Positions 1-4,619 of a stretch of 6,605 bases of DNA are shown here, piece by piece. Both the position numbers and the translations under genes were made by a program. The DNA lies in NCBI GenBank assembly GCA_003221985.1, contig QHUQ01000037.1:1-6605 (forward strand). The letters are read 5' to 3'. The stretch comes from Gemmatimonadota bacterium (GTDB taxonomy: Bacteria; Gemmatimonadota; Gemmatimonadetes; Gemmatimonadales; GWC2-71-9). The stretch's first letter is position 1; the number at the start of each line of letters is the position of its first letter. Under the pieces are notes generated by a model. That model saw only the letters and a list, made by a program, of their open reading frames with translations, had not been told where the DNA came from and searched no databases.

Positions 1-1808
1 TCATCCTGCGCATAGATCCCCGAAAACAGCACATCCAGCGGCTGCACCGGCTCGGAAAGGCCGGGAATGTTCCCATAGCGGTATTGGAAGCGCCGCAGCG
101 TCACCGGCGACACCGTGCGAGCGGGATTGGCGATATAGCCGTTGGCGTCGGTGTAGAAGTCTGCCAGTGAGTTGTACACGTACACGCTCTGCGCGCCCGG
201 GAAGAACACGTTCGTCGAGTGATACTTCTCGACGCTGACGCCCAGCGTCACCGAGTGCTTCGGCAGGTAGAGCGTGAAGTTGTCCTGCAGCTGGTAGCTG
301 TGGTAGAACAGCTTGTTGTCGGGTGTGAACGGCTCGAACCCGAACGTCGTGTAGTTAGGCTGGTTCGGGGCGGACAGGATCTCGACGAGCGGGAACCATG
401 GTCCCTCGACATTCTTCCGGCTTTCGTCGCTCGTGTTGTAGCCGACGATGAGGTTGTTGGATTTGTTGCCGCCGAGGGATGAATTCCACTCGCCCACGAT
501 CGAACGAATGTTCTCCAGAATCGCGTAATTCGAGTTGGCGAAGTTGAGAGAGTTCCGCGTGCTGCGCCGGTTGCCGAGCCCCAGCGACGCGGAGTTGGAA
601 ACCAGGACGTCAGTGCTCGAGTTCAGCAGATTGTAGCGCAGGCTGAACTTGTTGCGCTCGTTCAGGTTGTAGTCGAGGCGTGCGATGAATCTCGTCGAGG
701 GGACCTTGAAGTCGTACCCTTCGTAGGGGCCCGGATTGTAGTTGAAATTGTTCTGCAGATACCTGCTCAGCGAATCGAGGTCGGAGCGCAGCACACGCGT
801 GATGTTCGCTCCCGTATCGCTGGCAAGCCCCGACCATCCCGTGAATGTCGTCCCCGGCTGCGTCTGGCGGTCGTCTTCGAAGCTGCTGAAGAAGAACAGC
901 TTGTTGCGAATGATCGGGCCGCCTAACGAGACCCCGATGTCCCGATACTCGAACGTCCCGGGATTGAACCGGTTGTTCCCAGCGTGCCTCCCGACGAAGA
1001 AACCGCTGTTGTTGCGGGTGTTGTAGAAAACCGAGCCGGTATAATCGTTGCTGCCACTCTTGGTGACCATGTTGATTCCGGCGCCCACGAAATTGCCCTG
1101 CCGCACGTCGTAAGGGGCGATGTTCACCTGGACCTGCTCGACCGCATCCAGCGAAATCGGAGCCACACCAGTACGGTCGCCGGGCTGACCAGCCAGCCCG
1201 AAGGAATTGTTGAAGTACGATCCGTCAATCGTCATGTTGTTCAACCGGTTGTCCTGCCCGGCGAACGAGAATCCGAACGACATCGGGCTGTATTGCGGGG
1301 TGAGCCGGAGCAGATCCTCCACTCGGCGACTGATCGTCGGCAAGTGGGCGAGTGCTTCGGTCGGTACCGTGGTCGCGGCGCCCGTGTGGCCGGAGCTGAA
1401 CACGCTGCCGGTTGCCGTCGTGGTGACGGGAATCGCCTCGAGCTGAACGGCCACTTGTGTAAGCGCGAAGCGCAGGTCGGTCGTCACGCCGAGCGTCACG
1501 CCGACGCCGTTCTGCACCTGCGGCCGATATCCCACGAGCGACACGGTCACGCGATACGGGCCGCCTACGCGCATCCCCGGGATCGTGAAGCGGCCATCGG
1601 CGCGGGTCGCCGCCGCGTACGTCGTCCCGGACGGCACGTGCACCGCGACGACGCGTGCGCCGTCCAGTGGCGCCCGGCTTGCCGAGTCGATGGCGATCCC
1701 GGCGACGGCGCCGGTGGTGACGCCCTGGGCATGCACGGTCCCGGTAACGAACCCTGAAAAGACCAACGCGGCCACGATGACGCGGCCTGAGCGAACGATC
1801 CAACGCAT
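1..1808 (-). CDS. Oar-like TonB-dependent receptor with N-terminal carboxypeptidase-regulatory-like domain (C-terminus beyond window)
   Basis: The frame is open for 602 codons from the ATG at 1808-1806 to the window edge, so only the N-terminal part is present. Residues 1-28 form a signal peptide: basic MRWIVRSGR, a hydrophobic stretch, then a likely cut after VHA or HAQ. Residues about 31-118 look like a carboxypeptidase-regulatory-like beta-sandwich (AVAGIAIDSASRAPLDGARV, then ADGRFTIPGM). Residues about 125-260 resemble a TonB plug, with NNMTIDGSYFNNSFGL at 190-205, EQVQVNIAPYDVRQGNFVGA at 224-243 and NMVTKSGSNDYTGSVF at 246-261. Strands of the outer-membrane barrel follow, rich in aromatic and Asn residues, ending at GIYAQD. 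The YFNNSFGL and IAPYDVRQG signatures are typical of Oar-type receptors of Bacteroidota, Myxococcota and Gemmatimonadota. Such proteins sit in the outer membrane and take up bulky substrates or serve adhesion or development; the ligand cannot be told here. A good Shine-Dalgarno sequence supports the start. It lies 94 bp downstream of lptG on the same strand. Confidence 0.9.
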   Translation of the reverse strand, partial: MRWIVRSGRVIVAALVFSGFVTGTVHAQGVTTGAVAGIAIDSASRAPLDGARVVAVHVPSGTTYAAATRADGRFTIPGMRVGGPYRVTVSLVGYRPQVQNGVGVTLGVTTDLRFALTQVAVQLEAIPVTTTATGSVFSSGHTGAATTVPTEALAHLPTISRRVEDLLRLTPQYSPMSFGFSFAGQDNRLNNMTIDGSYFNNSFGLAGQPGDRTGVAPISLDAVEQVQVNIAPYDVRQGNFVGAGINMVTKSGSNDYTGSVFYNTRNNSGFFVGRHAGNNRFNPGTFEYRDIGVSLGGPIIRNKLFFFSSFEDDRQTQPGTTFTGWSGLASDTGANITRVLRSDLDSLSRYLQNNFNYNPGPYEGYDFKVPSTRFIARLDYNLNERNKFSLRYNLLNSSTDVLVSNSASLGLGNRRSTRNSLNFANSNYAILENIRSIVGEWNSSLGGNKSNNLIVGYNTSDESRKNVEGPWFPLVEILSAPNQPNYTTFGFEPFTPDNKLFYHSYQLQDNFTLYLPKHSVTLGVSVEKYHSTNVFFPGAQSVYVYNSLADFYTDANGYIANPARTVSPVTLRRFQYRYGNIPGLSEPVQPLDVLFSGIYAQD

Positions 1809-1815
1809 GAATGGA

Positions 1816-1821
1816 CCTCTC
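1816..1821 (-). promoter_or_regulatory. Shine-Dalgarno sequence of the TonB-dependent receptor
   Basis: On the minus strand GAGAGG lies 7 bases before the ATG at 1808-1806. It fixes this start, which also gives a clean signal peptide. It is the best ribosome binding site in the window; lptF, lptG and the sprA-like gene have no equally clear one at normal spacing. Confidence 0.65.
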
Positions 1822-1858
1822 TTCAGAAGGACCGGAAGCAACGTACCGGGAAACATTC

Positions 1859-1895
1859 GACGGGGGAGAAAGTGGTCCGCGCTCGGGACCCCGTC
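1859..1895 (-). terminator. Weak hairpin in the lptG-receptor gap (possible terminator or leader structure)
   Basis: GACGGGG at 1859-1865 can pair with CCCCGTC at 1889-1895 (7 bp, 23-base loop). A competing 5-bp stem, GGTCC (1874-1878) with GGACC (1886-1890), shares two bases with it. No real T-run follows on the minus strand (only GAATGTTT), so this is at best a weak intrinsic terminator after lptG. The sequence TTGACG at 1897-1892 (minus) also resembles a -35 box, but the matching -10 position reads only CACTTT. It is therefore unclear whether the receptor has its own promoter here. Confidence 0.25.
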
Positions 1896-1902
1896 AAGGA
1901 CG

Positions 1903-3051
1903 CTAGGTGGGGGCTTTACGGAGCAGATACACAGCCGCGACAGCAACCAGAATGTTCGGGCCCCACGCCGCGAGCAGCGGCGGCAGCACACCGCCCGCGC
2001 CGATCGCCTTCGCCAGCTGGAACATCAGCAGCACGATGAAGGTCGTCGCGAGACTCGCCGCCACTCCCCACGCCGCGCCGCTCTTGGGTGTCGAGATGGC
2101 GAGCGGCGCGCCGAACAGCGCGATCAACAAACAAATGAAGGGAATCGCGATCTTGAGCGCGAGATCGACCTGCAGCTTCTTCGCGTTCGAGCCGCTGCGC
2201 GCCAGCGCGTCGATGTAGCGTCGCAGCTCCGCGTACCGCATCTCCTCCGGCGTCTTCGGCTCGGCGAGCAGATCCACCGGCCGCTCCAGCAGCGTCCGCG
2301 ACTCGAGCGAATCGAACTCGAACGCGACTTCCCCGGTCGGCTCGCTGCCCGCGAGGTAGCGCAGCGCGCCGCGATGCAGCCGCCAGCGCGGCGACTTGGT
2401 CAGCGCCGCCCGGCCGGTGTCGCTGTAGACCGCCCGCTGCGCCGCCAGCACGATCGTCGGATAGGTGACGCTGGTGCCCTCGCGCTCCAGCACGACATCG
2501 GTCATCTCTTTGGTCCGCAGCTCCAGCGACCGGATCGCATACACCCACCCGCGATCGGCACGATAGACGAAGTTGTAGCGCGAGCTCGTGGCACGCTGCG
2601 CCTTCTCGCCGAGCATTTCCATCCGGTGCGCCGTCGCCGCCGGGGCGATCTCACCCAGCAGCAGCCCCGCGACGAACGCCGCCCCGGCGGCGATGAACAG
2701 CGGCCGCACGAGGCGGTGAAACGAAATCCCCGACGCCTTCGCCGCCGTCAGCTCCGAATGTCTCCCCAGCGCACCGACGGTGAAGACGGTCGCGAACAGC
2801 ACGGCGACGGGCAGGACGAGAAACATCTTTTCCGGCAGGTCGAACACGTACGAATACGCGACTACCTGCGGCGCGATGCCGCGGCCCATGTAGCGGTCGA
2901 GCTTGTCCGTCAGATCGATCACGATGACGAGAATGGGAAAGCCGAGCAGCGTGACCAGAAACACGCGCAGCCAGTCGCGCACCAGGTAGCGATCCAGAGT
3001 ACGAATGCGAAATGCGAAATGCGAAATGCGAAATGGCAACGAAAGTTTCAT
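1903..3051 (-). CDS. lptG: LPS export ABC transporter permease LptG (LptF/LptG family)
   Basis: This 382-residue protein matches the normal length of the family. LptG pairs with LptF and the ATPase LptB in the inner membrane, extracting LPS and passing it to the periplasmic Lpt bridge. After an odd N-terminus it begins TLDRYLVRDWLRVFLVTLLG, as LptG proteins do. Hydrophobic segments are near 29-47, 76-94 and 112-133, followed by a periplasmic beta-rich domain (about 140-290), then segments near 298-317, 326-348 and 355-377: the 3+3 layout of the family. The conserved SELTAAKASGISFHRL (99-114) follows the second segment, and LRRYIDALARSGSNAKKLQV (276-295) precedes the fourth. Naming it LptG rather than LptF rests on similarity and gene order. 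The start at 3051 overlaps the lptF stop as ATGA, implying translational coupling. Residues 2-17 (KLSLPFRISHFAFRIR) are encoded by the palindromic repeat and look acquired. No ATG, GTG or TTG start lies between the repeat and TLDRYL, so the repeat-encoded start is probably used. Confidence 0.92.
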   Translation of the reverse strand: MKLSLPFRISHFAFRIRTLDRYLVRDWLRVFLVTLLGFPILVIVIDLTDKLDRYMGRGIAPQVVAYSYVFDLPEKMFLVLPVAVLFATVFTVGALGRHSELTAAKASGISFHRLVRPLFIAAGAAFVAGLLLGEIAPAATAHRMEMLGEKAQRATSSRYNFVYRADRGWVYAIRSLELRTKEMTDVVLEREGTSVTYPTIVLAAQRAVYSDTGRAALTKSPRWRLHRGALRYLAGSEPTGEVAFEFDSLESRTLLERPVDLLAEPKTPEEMRYAELRRYIDALARSGSNAKKLQVDLALKIAIPFICLLIALFGAPLAISTPKSGAAWGVAASLATTFIVLLMFQLAKAIGAGGVLPPLLAAWGPNILVAVAAVYLLRKAPT

Positions 3052-3090
3052 GCGCGATTTCGCATTTCGAGTTTTGCATTTCGAATTCGT
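3001..3090. repeat. 90-bp imperfect palindrome of GCGAAAT heptads spanning the lptF/lptG junction
   Basis: Two 34-base arms, 3001-3034 and 3057-3090, pair in exact register around a 22-base loop. The left arm is ACGAAT followed by four tandem GCGAAAT heptads (3007-3034). The right arm holds four inverted heptads (ATTTCGC, ATTTCGA, GTTTTGC, ATTTCGA at 3057-3084), then ATTCGT. By hand count 30 of 34 positions are Watson-Crick; the other four (3007/3084, 3016/3075, 3020/3071, 3021/3070) are mismatches or wobble pairs. The element is AT-rich against GC-rich flanks and is translated on both sides: RIRNAKLEMRNRA ends LptF and FRISHFAFRIR lies near the start of LptG. The family is inferred to be a dispersed REP-like or MITE-like intergenic repeat; translated strings such as FRISHFAFRIS and RNAKCEMRNAKCE are, from memory, recurrent in predicted proteins of several phyla. 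No target-site duplication is evident at its ends. Confidence 0.88.
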
Positions 3091-4589
3091 CCCACCCAGC
3101 CAAACAGCTGCTCCTTCAGCTCATCCCAATCCCCGCCGTGCGCGGTGCTGCCGGCGCGCCGCACGGTCCACAGCAGCGGGATCGAGAGCGTCAGGAAGAT
3201 CAAATTCGGCGTCCACATCGCCAGGAACGGCGGCACGATCAGCCGGTCGCCCAGCTCTTCGCCGCCGATCAATCCGACATAGTAGACCGAAAACACCGCG
3301 AGGCTCGTTCCGATCACCAGCCCGACGCCACCGCGCGGGAAGCGAATGGCGAGCGGCATGCCGAGCAGCGCGAAGATCAGGCACGCGGTTGCGATCGCCA
3401 GCTTCTTCTGGATCTCGACTTCGTAGATCGCGGCGCGCTGGCGGGCCGCGCGCAGCCGCTGCGCGTACACGCTGGGGGGGGGGCTGGCGGATTGCTGCCC
3501 AACATACGAGAGGTTGGGCGGCGGCAGCCGGGGGGAGACAGGAGGGCGCTTCAGCCGCACGGGGGTCTGTGCGGCTTGGGCCGCGCGGGGAGCGACCAGC
3601 CGCTTGATCGCGCCGACGAACCGGCAGTAGGCGGTCGGCGGCGGTGCTGCGGTGTCGGCCGGAGCCGGGGGGGGCGGCGTCAGCGGGTGCAACTTGCCGA
3701 TCCGCCGCAGCTCGGCCGTCACCGACGCGAGCGTCTCGCGCCGCACCCGGTCCATGTCCTGGCGCGCGCGCGCCACGACCTCCTGCATCGCGCAGATCGT
3801 CATCTCGCGGTCGCCGCGGTACTCGTCGTTCTGCGTCTGCTCGAACGTGTTGCTGACGCCCGCCACCTTGATCCGGTTGACGGCGTAGAAGGTGCGGTTG
3901 AAGTGCTCCGTATCGGCGCGCTTGATTTCGTGCACCTCGCCGTCGCGCAACGTGAGGTACAAATCGGTGCCGCCGGGGGTATAAGCCATGCGACCGGAGT
4001 CGGCCAGGATGATACGGCGCCGCTCGGGGTCCCCCAGATCGTAAATCGTCACATCATTCAGTGTATTCGCGGCGGGGTCGATGCGGGCGGCGCGCAGGAA
4101 GAATTGCCCGGCCACGACTTCATTGATCACCTGTTCCTTCAACTGAAACGTCGGCTTCTTGCGTTGGATGTCGACGAGGAGCGTCCGCAGCTGGTGATTG
4201 GAGCGCGGCAGGATCTGGTCATTCCAGAACAGCGAGATCAGGGCAACGACCGTCGCGCCGCCGATCACCGGTGCGAGCAGGCGCCGCACGCTGATGCCGC
4301 TCGCCTTCATCGCCGTGACCTCGTTGTCGGCGGCGAGGTGGCTGAACGTGTACAGCACCGCGACGAGCACCGCCATCGGCAGCGTCATGGCGACGATGAA
4401 CGGGATCGACAGCGCGAACACTTCGACGATGGCGGTCCACGGGAGGCCTTTGCCCACGAAATTGCCGAACTGTTTCGCGATCTGATTGACGAGCATCGCG
4501 AACGTGAGCGCCGCCAACGCGTATCCGAGTGGTGGGAGGTGTTGCCGCAGGATGTAACGGCTCAGGATGCGCACGGTCGGTCGCGCCAT
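3048..4589 (-). CDS. lptF: LPS export ABC transporter permease LptF, with expanded proline-rich periplasmic linker
   Basis: This 513-residue LptF/LptG-family permease is the partner of the downstream LptG. It is much longer than the usual roughly 360-400 residues. Hydrophobic segments are near 21-38, 58-80 and 105-122, then near 396-415, 421-441 and 451-474. DNEVTAMKASGISVRRLL (88-105) is the family signature after the second segment, and NDQILPRSNHQLRTLLVDIQ (123-142) opens the periplasmic domain. Residues 155-250 are beta-rich, as in the jellyroll that carries LPS. The extra length is a charged helix (about 262-298), then a Pro/Ala-rich linker (about 299-375) rich in proline runs. The linker DNA holds C10 at 3474-3483, C8 at 3667-3674 and C6 at 3530-3535 on the coding strand. 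The C-terminal residues from about R501 come from the palindromic repeat. The start is uncertain: the ATG at 4589 has no clear Shine-Dalgarno sequence, and GTG at codon 6 would give MRILSRYILRQHL, which is closer to the usual family start. Confidence 0.92.
   Translation of the reverse strand: MARPTVRILSRYILRQHLPPLGYALAALTFAMLVNQIAKQFGNFVGKGLPWTAIVEVFALSIPFIVAMTLPMAVLVAVLYTFSHLAADNEVTAMKASGISVRRLLAPVIGGATVVALISLFWNDQILPRSNHQLRTLLVDIQRKKPTFQLKEQVINEVVAGQFFLRAARIDPAANTLNDVTIYDLGDPERRRIILADSGRMAYTPGGTDLYLTLRDGEVHEIKRADTEHFNRTFYAVNRIKVAGVSNTFEQTQNDEYRGDREMTICAMQEVVARARQDMDRVRRETLASVTAELRRIGKLHPLTPPPPAPADTAAPPPTAYCRFVGAIKRLVAPRAAQAAQTPVRLKRPPVSPRLPPPNLSYVGQQSASPPPSVYAQRLRAARQRAAIYEVEIQKKLAIATACLIFALLGMPLAIRFPRGGVGLVIGTSLAVFSVYYVGLIGGEELGDRLIVPPFLAMWTPNLIFLTLSIPLLWTVRRAGSTAHGGDWDELKEQLFGWVGRIRNAKLEMRNRA
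3474..3483 (-). repeat. C10 homopolymer in the lptF coding sequence
   Basis: Ten consecutive G on the plus strand, C10 in the gene, encode Pro370-Pro372 and the last base of Ser369. A slip of one base would shift the frame before the last three membrane segments. Tracts of this length are known slippage sites for phase variation and are also common sequencing or assembly errors. The frame is intact at the length given here and continues into normal LptF sequence. Confidence 0.9.
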
Positions 4590-4616
4590 TATATTCGCCG
4601 GCCCAAGTCTCTACAA
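4588..4616 (-). promoter_or_regulatory. Putative lptFG promoter overlapping the annotated lptF start
   Basis: On the minus strand a perfect TATAAT lies at 4593-4588, with TTGTAG at 4616-4611 exactly 17 bases upstream (three of six matches to TTGACA). Transcription from it would begin near 4581, inside the annotated lptF start. The true lptF start could then be downstream, for example GTG at 4574-4572, or this box may not be the one used for lptFG. Assignment is by motif only. Confidence 0.35.
4590..4595 (+). promoter_or_regulatory. Putative -10 box of the sprA-like gene
   Basis: TATATT on the plus strand matches TATAAT at five of six positions and would start transcription near 4602, leaving a leader of about 18 bases. 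No convincing -35 hexamer was seen 16-19 bases upstream. It overlaps the minus-strand TATAAT, so the same AT-rich box could serve both directions. Confidence 0.35.
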
Positions 4617-4619
4617 GGG

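Noticed and set aside
984..1757. 257-codon plus-strand open frame opposite the receptor gene
   Set aside because: It is antisense to the signal peptide and plug of a clearly recognisable TonB-dependent receptor. It has no hydrophobic segments or motifs of its own.
3001..3040. Short tandem heptads as a CRISPR or minisatellite array
   Set aside because: There are no spacers, the unit is 7 bp, and an inverted second arm in exact register makes a palindromic element the better reading.
3048..3051. lptF/lptG overlap as a frameshifted single gene
   Set aside because: Each product has its own complete set of six membrane segments and a periplasmic domain. They are two family members, not halves of one.
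3001..3090. Palindrome as an intrinsic terminator of lptF
   Set aside because: The hairpin lies across the lptF stop and lptG start with no T-run after it on the minus strand. lptG follows at once and must be transcribed through it.
1585..3282. 565-codon plus-strand open frame
   Set aside because: It runs antisense to the receptor start, all of lptG and the end of lptF, is rich in Arg, Gln and His without any domain, and includes a translation of the palindrome. It is a GC-rich antisense shadow.
3005..3607. 200-codon plus-strand open frame starting in the repeat
   Set aside because: It is antisense to lptF. Its first residues are only the heptad repeat translated on the other strand and the rest is Arg/Ala/Ser low complexity.
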